64,000 nucleotides of DNA, from contig JBAZFC010000001.1 in the NCBI GenBank assembly GCA_041653635.1, positions 930,001-994,000 of the forward strand, read 5' to 3'. Below are positions 51,583 to 60,260 of this stretch, piece by piece. A program made the position numbers and the translations under genes. The notes beneath the pieces were generated by a model. It saw only the letters and a program-made list of their open reading frames with translations. It ran no database searches and was not told where the DNA came from. Each line of letters starts with the position of its first letter. Position 1 is the first letter of the stretch. The DNA is from CAIXOA01 sp041653635 (GTDB lineage Archaea; Micrarchaeota; Micrarchaeia; Anstonellales; Bilamarchaeaceae).

Positions 51583-51657
51583 TCATTTCGTAAGCAAGTA
51601 TGTGAGGATTAGCACAAGCGCTATCAGGCTCGTGAAGAAGATAATTTCCTCAATCAT
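51583..51657 (-). CDS. Candidate 24-residue single-helix membrane peptide
   Basis: The frame runs ATG 51655-51657 to TGA. The product is one hydrophobic helix flanked by EE at the start and a C-terminal TK, an ideal single-pass peptide. A TATAAAAATA-like box lies about 35 bases upstream in the shared region with the carbamate kinase gene. Such short frames can arise by chance, so confidence is limited. Confidence 0.35.
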   Translation of the reverse strand: MIEEIIFFTSLIALVLILTYLLTK

Positions 51658-51708
51658 GGATAATGGTTATTCTTGCTTATTTTTATACTTTGCGCGGGAG
51701 AGGGGAAT

Positions 51709-52593
51709 ATGAAAATCGTGATTGCGCTGGGAGGGAACGCGCTCATTTTGCCCGGCCAGAAGGGAACCGCCGCGGAACAGATGAAGAACGTGCAGAAGAC
51801 GTGCAGGCAATTGCGCATCCTTGAGGAGGAGCACGAGATAGTAGTGACGCATGGGAACGGGCCGCAGGTCGGGAACTTACTGATTCAACAGAAAGAGGCG
51901 AACGGAAAGGTGGCTGAGATGCCCCTGGATGTTTGCGGCGCGATGACGCAGGGGCAGCTGGGGTATTGGATGCAGCAGGAAATGAGGAATGAAGGGCTGC
52001 ATGCAACTACTATTGTTACGCAGGTGCTTGTGGATGCAAAAGATGCCGCTTTCAAGCATCCCACCAAACCCGTTGGCCCTTTTTACAAGGAAAAGCATGA
52101 GGGGATGGTGCAGGATGCGGGCAGGGGGTACAGGAAGGTGGTGGCTTCACCCATACCCGTAGAGATTGTGGAGATAGACGCAATCAAAGCAATGATTGCG
52201 AAGGGGCTGGTGGTTATTGCTTCGGGGGGAGGGGGAATTCCGGTCGTGAGAAAGGGCGGGAAACTTATGGGCGTGGAGGCGGTGATAGATAAGGACCGTG
52301 CGGCTCAGGTCCTGGCGAATGAGATTTTTGCGGACGTGCTGATGATTCCCACCGCGGTGGATTCCGTGAAGATTAATTTTGGGAAAAAGGATGAGAAGGA
52401 AATATGGGAGATGACTGTGGATGAGGCGGAGGGCTATCTTGCTTCGGGCGAATTCGCCGAAGGGAGCATGAAGCCGAAAATAGAGGCGTGCGTGGCTTTT
52501 GTGAAGAAGGGCGGGAAAAAAGCCGTAATCTGCTCAATAGAGAATATAGAGAAGGCGCTGGATGGGAGGGCGGGGACTACCATTCATGCCTGA
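51709..52593 (+). CDS. arcC: Carbamate kinase
   Basis: 294 residues from the ATG at 51709 (GGGGA precedes). Amino-acid-kinase fold with IALGGNALILPGQKG, THGNGPQVGNLLIQQ, GGGGIPVVRKGG and VIDKDRAAQVLANEI, all diagnostic for ArcC. It converts carbamoyl phosphate plus ADP to carbamate and ATP, or the reverse. No arginine deiminase or ornithine carbamoyltransferase gene is nearby, so the carbamoyl phosphate source is not visible. Overlaps the convergent gene by 10 bases. Confidence 0.93.
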   Translation: MKIVIALGGNALILPGQKGTAAEQMKNVQKTCRQLRILEEEHEIVVTHGNGPQVGNLLIQQKEANGKVAEMPLDVCGAMTQGQLGYWMQQEMRNEGLHATTIVTQVLVDAKDAAFKHPTKPVGPFYKEKHEGMVQDAGRGYRKVVASPIPVEIVEIDAIKAMIAKGLVVIASGGGGIPVVRKGGKLMGVEAVIDKDRAAQVLANEIFADVLMIPTAVDSVKINFGKKDEKEIWEMTVDEAEGYLASGEFAEGSMKPKIEACVAFVKKGGKKAVICSIENIEKALDGRAGTTIHA

Positions 52594-53198
52594 GTCGCTT
52601 CAAGAATTTCCGCCAGCTTACCCTCATTCAATTCCTGCACTTCTTCGGTGAATTCGACCTTTCCTGCAGAAGGCTGCCCTTCGGCCGGTTCGGATACGTC
52701 TTCTGCCAGCTCGAATGCCTGCGCCCTGGACGGGCAGGGGAGCTTGGCTTGCGCGAGCCTGCTCTTGAATTCGTCGGGATGCTTGTCCGCGATGAACCTG
52801 AGCGCTTCCACGTCGTCCTCGGTCAGGTTCCTTCTCATCTTTTCGAAGAGGAGGCACTTGTCCATGTTGAGTATCCTTGCGCTTGCCTTCGCCTTGGCAT
52901 CCACGTTTTTGGAGTGCAAAGCGACCGCGAGGATTGCCCCCACTTCCGTGAGCTCCGCGAGCATGCCGGAAAGCATCTCCACCGCCTTTTCCTTCAGCTC
53001 CGGGGGAGCGTTCTTCGCCACGTAGGCGAGCGCCCTCTGGTTCCCGGAGATTCTTTCAAGGGCGGGGAGCGCGAGTTGCAAATCGTCACCGCAAATGAGC
53101 CTTGCTAGCTCCCGGTTGTTTTTGGAAGGCTCCGCCTTCCTATCCGCAGTTTTCCCATCCGCCACAGCGGGGCCATCAAAGCATGTCCTCATTACCAT
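52584..53198 (-). CDS. HEAT-like helical repeat protein
   Basis: 204 residues from the ATG at 53196-53198, placed 24-30 bases after a TACTTAAATG box. Helical repeats (LALPALERISGNQRALAYVAK, DAKAKASARILNMDK) and an acidic C-terminal tail (EPAEGQPSAGK, EEVQELNEGK). Same type as 49943 and 50748. No catalytic motif. Confidence 0.55.
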   Translation of the reverse strand: MVMRTCFDGPAVADGKTADRKAEPSKNNRELARLICGDDLQLALPALERISGNQRALAYVAKNAPPELKEKAVEMLSGMLAELTEVGAILAVALHSKNVDAKAKASARILNMDKCLLFEKMRRNLTEDDVEALRFIADKHPDEFKSRLAQAKLPCPSRAQAFELAEDVSEPAEGQPSAGKVEFTEEVQELNEGKLAEILEATQA

Positions 53199-53253
53199 GA
53201 CATTATTATGTGTGGAGAAACATTTAAGTATGTAAGCCGCAGGAAATATTGTC

Positions 53254-53688
53254 ATGGGTGCCCAGATTTACCGCAAACCATATTTTCACAAACCGCAGGG
53301 GGAACTTGCAGCAATAGACAGGAGAGCTATAACAGCATTCGGCAGGCGGATGAGGGATGACCTTGGGGAGGACGTGCGGCCAGTTACATATAGCATAGAA
53401 CAAGATGGGAAGACGCTGGCGGCAGAGATTTGGAAGTGCATGATGGCAAAAAAGTCAAGGTTGGCCGTGTGTTCCGTTTGCCTGCTAACTTCTGCGATAG
53501 CCACAGCTTCGTACTTTGATTTTCGTGATGGTGGGACTGGCTTGTTTTCCCAAATTTTCGGCAAGCTGGACAGCCCAGCAATCCCATATGTTTTCGGTTC
53601 TGTTAGCGTTGCAGTCGCGGCCATCTCTTTTGCGCTGGAATTCAGGAACGACCAGATGGAAACCCCAGCGGCAGACAAGGCGAAATAG
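53254..53688 (+). CDS. Membrane protein with two helices
   Basis: 144 residues: a soluble 65-residue N-terminal part with many Arg and Asp, then two hydrophobic helices (AVCSVCLLTSAIATASYF and IPYVFGSVSVAVAAISFAL) separated by a Gly-rich loop. No family recognised. It precedes Orc1/Cdc6 by 28 bases on the same strand. Confidence 0.5.
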   Translation: MGAQIYRKPYFHKPQGELAAIDRRAITAFGRRMRDDLGEDVRPVTYSIEQDGKTLAAEIWKCMMAKKSRLAVCSVCLLTSAIATASYFDFRDGGTGLFSQIFGKLDSPAIPYVFGSVSVAVAAISFALEFRNDQMETPAADKAK

Positions 53689-53716
53689 TTTTAATCTCTC
53701 TTTGTGAATTAGGGGC

Positions 53717-54793
53717 GTGAACGTTTTCAGGGGGCTTGAGGGAATACGAGGAAAGGGAGTGTTCCGCAACGAGGATGCATTCAACCCGGAGTTTTTGCCC
53801 GACCTAGTGATTGGAAGGGAGAAGGAAATAAGGGAGATTGCCTTTAATCTAAAGCCCGTGGGCGAGAAGAGGAGGCCCACTTCCATGGTTCTGTACGGCC
53901 CCCCGGGGACCGGAAAGACCTGCTGCACGAGGCACGTGCTGAAGGAGCTTACGGAATATACGCAACGGGCGGAACCTATTTACATAAATTGCTGGAGGCA
54001 TTCTACCCGTACTGCTGTCCTTTCCGTAATTTTGGAAAAATTTGATGCAATAATGCCGCGGAGGGGGATTAGCTCCGAGGAACTATTGCAGAGGACCGTG
54101 GAGCTGATGAAGAAGAGCGGCAAAATCCCCATAATAGTATTGGATGAGGCGGACGCGCTCATAGACGAGGAGGAAAGCGGCTTGTTCTATGATTTGCTGC
54201 GCATGGGGGAAACGGAGAAACTGAACGTTGGAGTGATTGCGATTACGAACAGGGAGGACATTCTTTCTCTATTAGATAGAAGGATTAGAAGCTCATTGAT
54301 GCAGGCGGAAGTTGAGTTTAAGCGGTATGCTCCGGGAGAGCTGAAAGAAATACTAAAAGACAGGGCGAAGGTCGGGCTTGTGCCCGGCTCGTGGGACGAG
54401 GAGGCGCTGGGGGTTTGCGCCGCCTTCGCCGGGAAGAATGGGGGAGATGCTCGCATAGGGATTACTCTTCTTTGGCTGGCGGGAAGAAGGGCTGAGGCGG
54501 GGAGCGGGCATATTACGGTAAAGGAAGTGGAGGAATCCAAGAATAAGGTATTGCAGGAGATAAAGGAGAAGAAGGCGGAGCTGCTGGACGAGAATGATAA
54601 GGAATTGCTGGAATTCATCAAGAAGAAAAGAAGGGCGACGAGCGGGGAAATATATTCCGCATTCAAGGGAGTGAGCGAGAGGACGGTGCGGGAGCACCTT
54701 GGAAAATTGGGGAGCATGGGGCTTCTTGAGACGGAAACCATCACGGAAGACGGAAAGAAAGGAAGGACAAGGGTGTTCAGGGCTAAATTATAG
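53717..54793 (+). CDS. cdc6: Orc1/Cdc6 replication initiator
   Basis: 358 residues from a GTG at 53717. AAA+ motifs: LYGPPGTGKT (Walker A), IIVLDEADAL (Walker B), AITNREDILSLLDRRIRSSL (sensor 1 region and arginine finger). Winged-helix domain at the C-terminus (RATSGEIYSAFKGVSERTVREHLGKLGSMGLLE). It binds origin repeats and loads MCM. No origin-recognition-box array is visible in the 100 bases on either side. Confidence 0.9.
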   Translation: MNVFRGLEGIRGKGVFRNEDAFNPEFLPDLVIGREKEIREIAFNLKPVGEKRRPTSMVLYGPPGTGKTCCTRHVLKELTEYTQRAEPIYINCWRHSTRTAVLSVILEKFDAIMPRRGISSEELLQRTVELMKKSGKIPIIVLDEADALIDEEESGLFYDLLRMGETEKLNVGVIAITNREDILSLLDRRIRSSLMQAEVEFKRYAPGELKEILKDRAKVGLVPGSWDEEALGVCAAFAGKNGGDARIGITLLWLAGRRAEAGSGHITVKEVEESKNKVLQEIKEKKAELLDENDKELLEFIKKKRRATSGEIYSAFKGVSERTVREHLGKLGSMGLLETETITEDGKKGRTRVFRAKL

Positions 54794-54905
54794 TGGTTTT
54801 TTCAGTAATACTGCGTGTTTTTAAACGGTTCCGCACATATATATCCAATAGAGAGAAATCTCGCGCGAAGGCACCCATTTAAACCTTTGCGGAAGAAACC
54901 AACAT

Positions 54906-55331
54906 ATGGGTTCGGAAATCAAAGTAGGAGACGTAATGTCAAAAAATGTCATCTCCGTGACAAGGGAAGCCAGCATTGTTGAAGTTGCAAAACTTATGGA
55001 AAAATACAATGTCGGCTCCATAGTCGTCGCGGACAAGAAAAAGGCCGAGGGAATAATCACTGAACGAGACATAGTGAGGAAGCTGGTGGGGAAGGGAAAG
55101 GACGTGTCCAAGGCGAAGGCCTCGGATGCCATGAGCTCCCCCCTGAAGGTTATTACCGCGGAAGCGAGCCTTGAAACCGCCGCGAAGGCGATGCGGGAAT
55201 ACAGGATAAAGAGGCTCCCGGTCATTAGCGAAAAGAACGAGCTCGTCGGGCTCGTGAGCGAAGGGGACATCATGAGGGTGTTCCCGACCATAGTGGACCT
55301 CCTTGAAGAGAGGGCCGCTGCGGGGCAGTGA
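54906..55331 (+). CDS. Protein of two CBS domains
   Basis: 141 residues. CBS1 (VGDVMSKNVISVTREASIVEVAKLM ... RDIVRKLV) and CBS2 (ASDAMSSPLKVITAEASLETAAKAM ... EGDIMRVF) fill the protein. The tandem pair forms a nucleotide-binding Bateman module, sensing AMP, ATP or S-adenosylmethionine. The target enzyme is unknown. CATTTAAACC about 28 bases upstream suggests a leaderless promoter. Confidence 0.85.
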   Translation: MGSEIKVGDVMSKNVISVTREASIVEVAKLMEKYNVGSIVVADKKKAEGIITERDIVRKLVGKGKDVSKAKASDAMSSPLKVITAEASLETAAKAMREYRIKRLPVISEKNELVGLVSEGDIMRVFPTIVDLLEERAAAGQ

Positions 55332-55339
55332 CATTAATC

Positions 55340-55400
55340 GGCTGCGCATAGGATGGCGGCAGGAGCATAGCGATGACTTGCCCGTCAACAATGCGCAGCC
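55340..55400 (+). other. 61-base inverted-repeat region, possible small RNA or leader
   Basis: GGCTGCGCAT (55340-55349) and ATGCGCAGCC (55391-55400) form a perfect 10-bp stem around 41 bases that contain GCGATGAC, one base off a box C element; no D box is found. It lies between the CBS gene and the DUF167 gene and could be a structured leader. Confidence 0.4.
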
Positions 55401-55432
55401 TCCTACTACTTTTCGGACCCAGGAGAGAAGAA

Positions 55433-55687
55433 ATGCTATTGCACGTGAAAGTGGTTCCCAATTCGCGGGAGTTCAGGATAACGAGAGAGGGCACGGGATG
55501 GAAGATATCCCTGACCGAACCCGCGGAGAGGAACAAGGCGAACATTGAGCTGGTAAAGAAAATGGAAAGGGCAACCGGCAGGAAAGTGAGAATCCTGCGC
55601 GGGGGCACTGGAAAGAGAAAGGTGTTGGAAATTGAAGGCGAAGAAAAGGAAATCCTTGGATTACTCGCGAATGCATCGGGAGCGTAA
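55433..55687 (+). CDS. DUF167 (YggU) family protein
   Basis: 84 residues from the ATG at 55433 (MLLHVKVVPNSREF). LHVKVVPNS, then AERNKANIELVKKM, and VRILRGGTGKRKVLEI are the conserved features of DUF167. Function unknown. It overlaps the toprim gene by 17 bases. Confidence 0.8.
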   Translation: MLLHVKVVPNSREFRITREGTGWKISLTEPAERNKANIELVKKMERATGRKVRILRGGTGKRKVLEIEGEEKEILGLLANASGA

Positions 55688-56036
55688 GGTGCTCCAGAAC
55701 CTCATGGAGGACATGGGCGGCTGCATAGCGATGGTCGAGGGGAAGAAGGATGCCGAGGCGCTCCAGAGATACGTTGAGAGCGTGATAGAGGTGTCCGGAA
55801 GGAACAGGAACGCCTGCGAAAGGGCCGCGAGGGAAGGGGCTAAGGAAGTCGCGGTGCTCACCAACCTTGACGAAAGGGGGAATGAGCTGGCTGAAGAGCT
55901 GAGCGGCGAACTGCGCTCCTGCGGCATCAAGCCGAACACGTTCCTGCGCAGGAAAATCGGAAGGGTGCTGGGGATTTCCCAGATGGAGAACTTTGAGAGG
56001 AAGTTCAAGCAGAGATTGAATGAGACAAAACCTTAG
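55671..56036 (+). CDS. Small toprim-domain protein
   Basis: 121 residues from the ATG at 55671. MVEGKKDAEALQRY is the toprim Glu strand and LTNLDERGNELA the Asp strand, as in archaeal small toprim proteins and RNase M5-like enzymes. An RNA- or DNA-cleaving role is likely but unproven. It overlaps the preceding gene by 17 bases and precedes the toprim-primase DnaG by 20. Confidence 0.75.
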   Translation: MHRERKVLQNLMEDMGGCIAMVEGKKDAEALQRYVESVIEVSGRNRNACERAAREGAKEVAVLTNLDERGNELAEELSGELRSCGIKPNTFLRRKIGRVLGISQMENFERKFKQRLNETKP

Positions 56037-56056
56037 ATGAAAAATAGGTGAGACAC

Positions 56057-57553
56057 ATGGCAAAAACATACATTGATACTGTAAAATACCTGATATATGC
56101 GGACGTGGAAGTGGACGGAATGGTGGATAAGCCCGACGTGGTAGGGGCGATATTCGGCCAGACCGAAGGGCTGCTCGGCGAAGAGCTGGACCTCAGGGAC
56201 CTCCAGAAGAACGGGAGGATAGGGAGAATAGAGGTCGATATGCACAGCCGGAGCGGCAGGACGCAGGGGCAGATAAAGGTGCCCAGCTCCCTTGACATGG
56301 TGGAGACCTGCATCATAGCGGCCGCGGTTGAGACCGTGGAGCGCGTGGGCCCGTGCGAGGCGCGCATAAAGATAAGCAAGGTTGAGGACACCAGGAGCAT
56401 AAAGAGGGAGAGGCTCGTGGAGAGGTCCAAGGCGATACTCAGGACACTCGTGCACACCGAAATCCCGGAGAGCCAGGAGATAACCGACATGGTAAGGGAG
56501 GAGGTGAAGGCGGGCGAAATACACGAATGGGGGCCGGAGAAGCTCTCCGCAGGCCCGCACATAGAGAAGTACGAGGCGATAATCATAGTGGAGGGGAGGG
56601 CGGATGTAGTAAACCTCCTCAAGAAGGACCTTCCGAACGTGATTGCGATAGGGGGGGCGAAGGTGCCCCAGACGCTGCTGAAGCTTTCCAGGGAAAGGGA
56701 AGCCACGGCATTCCTGGACGGAGACCGCGGAGGGGACATAATCCTGCGCGAGCTCGTGAACGGCGGCGTGGATTTGGACTTCGTCGCGAGGGCGCCCACC
56801 GGAAAGGAGGTGGAGGAGCTCACAAGGAAGGAAGTGATGAAGTGCCTCAAGAACAAGGTTCCGTTTGAGCAGGAGAAGGAGGCGACGCGCGCGGTGGTGA
56901 GGGACAGGATTTCGCCCTACCAGTCGCAGGAGGACAAGCACAAGATAGCGATGAGGAAGGCGGAGATGGAGGCGCAATATGCGCGCGAGAGGTCCTCGCC
57001 TTCAATAAGGGAAGTGGTACGGGAGGTCGTGGCTGAAAGGCAGGCAGACCCGGCCGCCTTTGAGAAGAGGGCTGAGGAAGCCCCGGTGCTGAGCGAGATA
57101 AAAGGCATTGGGAGCGACCAGCCGGAACCGAAGGAGAATGTGCAGAGGCCTGCGGCAACCCCGTTCAGTGGGGGATATATCGGGAGGCATAATGTGCCCA
57201 GCCCCCAGCCGCCGGTAAAGGAGACATACGGGAAACAGGAGACCGAATCCGCGCCCTCAAGCAAAGCCATCAACAGGGAGGACCTGATGGAGGAGCTGAA
57301 AGGGCTGAAGGGCACGATGAAGGCGCGCCTCTACGGCGAGAATTATGCCCTGATAAAGGAGCTGCCGGTCCGCGAAGTGATAAAGAGCATAGAAGAGGCT
57401 CCGAGCATATACGCGATAGTTTTTGATGGGATTATCACGCAGAGGCTCGTTGACCTCGCGCAGAGCAAGGGCGCGAAGGTGCTCGTGGGCGACAGGCTCG
57501 GGAACGTGAACAAGAAGCCCGAGAGGATTGAGCTCATAACAAGGGGCAAGTGA
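56057..57553 (+). CDS. dnaG: DnaG-type primase (archaeal)
   Basis: 498 residues from the ATG at 56057, with AGGTGAG upstream. The archaeal N-terminal domain (TVKYLIYADVEVDGMVDKPD) is followed by a toprim domain with IIIVEGRADVVNLLK (Glu) and AFLDGDRGGD (DxD). The C-terminal part is charged and ends in a conserved (ALIKELPVREVI) helical domain. In archaea DnaG associates with the exosome and also shows primase activity. The zinc-binding domain of bacterial DnaG is absent, as expected. Confidence 0.92.
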   Translation: MAKTYIDTVKYLIYADVEVDGMVDKPDVVGAIFGQTEGLLGEELDLRDLQKNGRIGRIEVDMHSRSGRTQGQIKVPSSLDMVETCIIAAAVETVERVGPCEARIKISKVEDTRSIKRERLVERSKAILRTLVHTEIPESQEITDMVREEVKAGEIHEWGPEKLSAGPHIEKYEAIIIVEGRADVVNLLKKDLPNVIAIGGAKVPQTLLKLSREREATAFLDGDRGGDIILRELVNGGVDLDFVARAPTGKEVEELTRKEVMKCLKNKVPFEQEKEATRAVVRDRISPYQSQEDKHKIAMRKAEMEAQYARERSSPSIREVVREVVAERQADPAAFEKRAEEAPVLSEIKGIGSDQPEPKENVQRPAATPFSGGYIGRHNVPSPQPPVKETYGKQETESAPSSKAINREDLMEELKGLKGTMKARLYGENYALIKELPVREVIKSIEEAPSIYAIVFDGIITQRLVDLAQSKGAKVLVGDRLGNVNKKPERIELITRGK

Positions 57554-57560
57554 AGGGGCC

Positions 57561-58814
57561 ATGAAAGTTTACCTGGAAACTTACGGATGCACCCTCAACC
57601 AGGCTGATTCGGACATAATGGGGGGCATCCTCCGCCATGCCGGCTTCAGGATTGCTAAGAAGGCGGATGGGGCGGAAGTGGTGGTGCTCAATACCTGCAC
57701 TGTGAAGGGGAAGACCGAGAACAAGATTATCTCCAGGATAGAGAAGCTGCACGGACAGAAAAAACGCATTGTTGTTGCCGGATGCCTCTCTATAAATGTA
57801 AAGAGGGTGAGGGATGCGTGCCCCGAGGCGGTGCTAGTGCATCCGGGCGCGGTTTGCTTCATTGCGGACGCGGTGCGGGATGCGGCCACGGGAAGGATTG
57901 TGGAATACAAGGAGAAGGCGGCGAAAGAGGGTTTGCCGCGCATATTCACGAAGCCAATACTGAGAGTGCCCATACAAGAGGGGTGCGTGGGCAACTGCCA
58001 TTTCTGCCAGACCAAGCTTGCACGCCCATACCTGATGAGCTACAGCCCCGGATGGATAAGGAGCTGGATTGAGGGGGGCGTGGGGAAAGGGGCGAAGGAG
58101 ATACAGCTCACCGGGATGGACTCCGGGGCGTATGGGCTGGACATGGGGACGGATTTAGTTTCATTGCTTAAGGAAGTGGCGAAGATAAAGGGGGATTTCA
58201 GGGTGCGCCTGGGTATGATTAATCCAAGCCATGCGAAGAAGATGCTTTCCGGGTTGCTGGATATTTTTGAGGATAGGAAATTCTACAAATTTTTCCATTT
58301 GCCGGTGCAGACCGGCAGCGAGAAGGTGCGGGAGGAGATGAACCGGGCGCACTCCGTCGCGGATTTCAGGAAGGTTGTGAGGGCGATACGGAAAAAATTC
58401 CCGGATGCGTGCATCTCCACGGACATAATAGTGGGATATCCGACCGAGACGGCGGGTGATTTTGCGAAGACGCTTAAGCTGGTAAGGGAAATGAAGCCGG
58501 ATATAGTGAATGTTTCTAAATTCGCCTCCAGGAGGGGGACGAAGGCGGCGGAACTGCGGGAAATCCCCACGGACGAGGTGAAGAGGAGGAGCACGAAGCT
58601 TGCCGCGCTCGTGAAGGAGATGGGCACCGAGGGCAACAGGAAGTACGAGGGGAAGAAGATGGGGGTGCTGGTTACGGAGAAGGGGAAGACATTGAAGGGG
58701 CGTTCGGACAATTACAAACAGGTATGCATCCTTGGAAAAGCAAAAATGGGCGAGAGGATTAAGGTAAAGATAACGAGTTCAAATTACGGCTCTTTATTCG
58801 GAAAAATAATATAG
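57561..58814 (+). CDS. MiaB-like tRNA methylthiotransferase (archaeal, t6A type)
   Basis: 417 residues. N-terminal UPF0004 domain with Cys10 (YGC), NTCTVKGK and AGCLS, binding the second iron-sulfur cluster; a radical-SAM core with CVGNCHFC (CxxxCxxC); and a C-terminal TRAM domain. Archaeal members (e-MtaB/CDKAL1 branch) add methylthio to t6A37 of tRNAs. It starts 7 bases after the DnaG stop, so the run 55433-58814 is probably one operon. Confidence 0.9.
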   Translation: MKVYLETYGCTLNQADSDIMGGILRHAGFRIAKKADGAEVVVLNTCTVKGKTENKIISRIEKLHGQKKRIVVAGCLSINVKRVRDACPEAVLVHPGAVCFIADAVRDAATGRIVEYKEKAAKEGLPRIFTKPILRVPIQEGCVGNCHFCQTKLARPYLMSYSPGWIRSWIEGGVGKGAKEIQLTGMDSGAYGLDMGTDLVSLLKEVAKIKGDFRVRLGMINPSHAKKMLSGLLDIFEDRKFYKFFHLPVQTGSEKVREEMNRAHSVADFRKVVRAIRKKFPDACISTDIIVGYPTETAGDFAKTLKLVREMKPDIVNVSKFASRRGTKAAELREIPTDEVKRRSTKLAALVKEMGTEGNRKYEGKKMGVLVTEKGKTLKGRSDNYKQVCILGKAKMGERIKVKITSSNYGSLFGKII

Positions 58815-58820
58815 GGGTAC

Positions 58821-59318
58821 TTATTGTGCCGTCCTCGGCTGCTCGTATATAAGGACGTCAAAGTAGCCCAGAGTGGTGTTCCCGTCCTCCTTCTTGTAGG
58901 AGACGGTCCTGCGCATCCTGTATGCGTTCTGGGAATCCACTTCGCCCTCGCCTATTCCCCAGGTGCATATCCTGGTGACGTCGCCCCTGTTGCTTATCTC
59001 GTCAAAATAGACGGACACGAGGTAGCCGGAGCCGAAGGCCTCCTGCGGGCTCGGGCCTTCAAGCAGCGCGCTGCAGCCGCCCTCAACCAGCGAGTAGTTT
59101 ATGTGCTGGTCCCTCCAGCCCATTGAAAGGCCGGGGAGAACCGGGGTAAGCATCGTTTCGGAGATGCGGAACGCCTCCCTCGCCAGCATGTCATGCGTCT
59201 GGTCAAAGGAGCTGTTTATGCCGTTCCAATATGAGAATAATGCAATCGCGGTGAGTATGAATATCGTCCCTCCGACTATCGCATCAAAGCTGAAATACTG
59301 GCCTTTGAGGAACCTCAT
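58821..59318 (-). CDS. Pilin-like protein 1 (class III signal type)
   Basis: 165 residues from the ATG at 59316-59318. The N-terminus MRFLKGQYFSFDAIVGGTIFILTAIALFSYW has the short charged segment, KGQ and one hydrophobic helix of class III signal peptides. The extracellular part is beta-rich with several aromatics. It overlaps the next gene by 4 bases and is the last of a five-gene operon. Likely a minor pilin or pseudopilin of a type IV pilus-like machine. Confidence 0.65.
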   Translation of the reverse strand: MRFLKGQYFSFDAIVGGTIFILTAIALFSYWNGINSSFDQTHDMLAREAFRISETMLTPVLPGLSMGWRDQHINYSLVEGGCSALLEGPSPQEAFGSGYLVSVYFDEISNRGDVTRICTWGIGEGEVDSQNAYRMRRTVSYKKEDGNTTLGYFDVLIYEQPRTAQ

Positions 59319-59821
59319 CCTTCCACCCCGCAATCTATCCGTATCCTGGGGGTGCCTTCACCATCCAGGTTCGTGAGGAGCAGGCGGCCGCCCGCCTTGC
59401 CCACATCTATGCTTACGGAGCCGCCGGGGGAGGGCTTGAAGCAGTCCCCTGTGCCCGCCACGTAAGTGGCATATGGAATAGTATAAAGATATGCATATTC
59501 CGAGGAGGTGCCGTTCCATATCGTCCCTGTGGTGGAAACGCCCGTGTGCGGATTAGTCTGGAAAATGAGGTCATAAGGTTTCCCATCTATCTTTTGCGGG
59601 AAATAAAGGTCGTATGTGAAGCCCTCCCCTCCCCTGTACGCGACGATTGCGGCGTATTGGAACTTGTAGCCGAACTCGCGGAACATCTGGGATTCGCGGA
59701 GCGCGACCTCGCCCCTCTGGGTGAAGTATGTGAGCGTGTAAGCCGAAACGGCAATCAACAGGAATACGCCTGCGTACACGAGGAACTCAAGCGCAACCTG
59801 CCCCTTACTGCTTCCCTTCAT
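59315..59821 (-). CDS. Pilin-like protein 2 (class III signal)
   Basis: 168 residues. KGSSKGQVALEFLVYAGVFLL carries the classical archaeal class III prepilin motif (KGQ then ALEF), predicting FlaK/PibD-type cleavage before the GQ region and polymerisation by the helix. The remaining 130 residues are beta-rich and extracellular. Coupled by overlaps to both neighbours (4 and 17 bases). Confidence 0.72.
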   Translation of the reverse strand: MKGSSKGQVALEFLVYAGVFLLIAVSAYTLTYFTQRGEVALRESQMFREFGYKFQYAAIVAYRGGEGFTYDLYFPQKIDGKPYDLIFQTNPHTGVSTTGTIWNGTSSEYAYLYTIPYATYVAGTGDCFKPSPGGSVSIDVGKAGGRLLLTNLDGEGTPRIRIDCGVEG

Positions 59822-60260
59822 AATCGAACCTCACTTCCCCCGCCTCATTATAGAAGCGGATGGCCATAAGCCCCCTCCTCTCGGTTATCTTCGCATCCTG
59901 GTCGTCCTCGGCGAGCTTGCCGAAATACGGATAGGTGACCTGCGTCTGGCCGGAGCCCGACTGCAGCGTCATGACGACCTCATTCCCGGTGAATGAAACA
60001 TCAACAAGGTTGGACGGAAGGTTGACCACCGCAACCTTGGAGGAGCCGGGCCCCTCTATCCAGACCTCGTTTATGGAATCGGACATCACACGCGCGGCGG
60101 CGTTCGCCTGCACGTTGGCGAGGTCCTCAAAGCGGACCTGCGCGCCGACAAGCAGCAATAGCAGTATGGGGACCAGCAGCAATAGCACTAGGCCCACCGT
60201 GGCAAGCGTTTCCACCGCCGCCTGGCCCTTAAGGCTATTCTTCACATGTTGCCCTTCCAT
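59805..60260 (-). CDS. Pilin-like protein 3 (class III signal)
   Basis: 151 residues. LKGQAAVETLATVGLVLLLLVPILLLLLVG is a clear class III prepilin N-terminus (GQxAxE). The C-terminal domain is beta-rich (VVNLPSNLVDVSFTGNEVV). A start at the ATG 60243-60245 is less likely than 60260 because the basic leader is needed. Overlaps both neighbours. Confidence 0.72.
   Translation of the reverse strand: MEGQHVKNSLKGQAAVETLATVGLVLLLLVPILLLLLVGAQVRFEDLANVQANAAARVMSDSINEVWIEGPGSSKVAVVNLPSNLVDVSFTGNEVVMTLQSGSGQTQVTYPYFGKLAEDDQDAKITERRGLMAIRFYNEAGEVRFDYEGKQ

Noticed and set aside
53600..54910. Replication origin beside orc1/cdc6
   Set aside because: The short flanks contain promoters but no repeated origin-recognition-box motifs or long AT-rich unwinding element.
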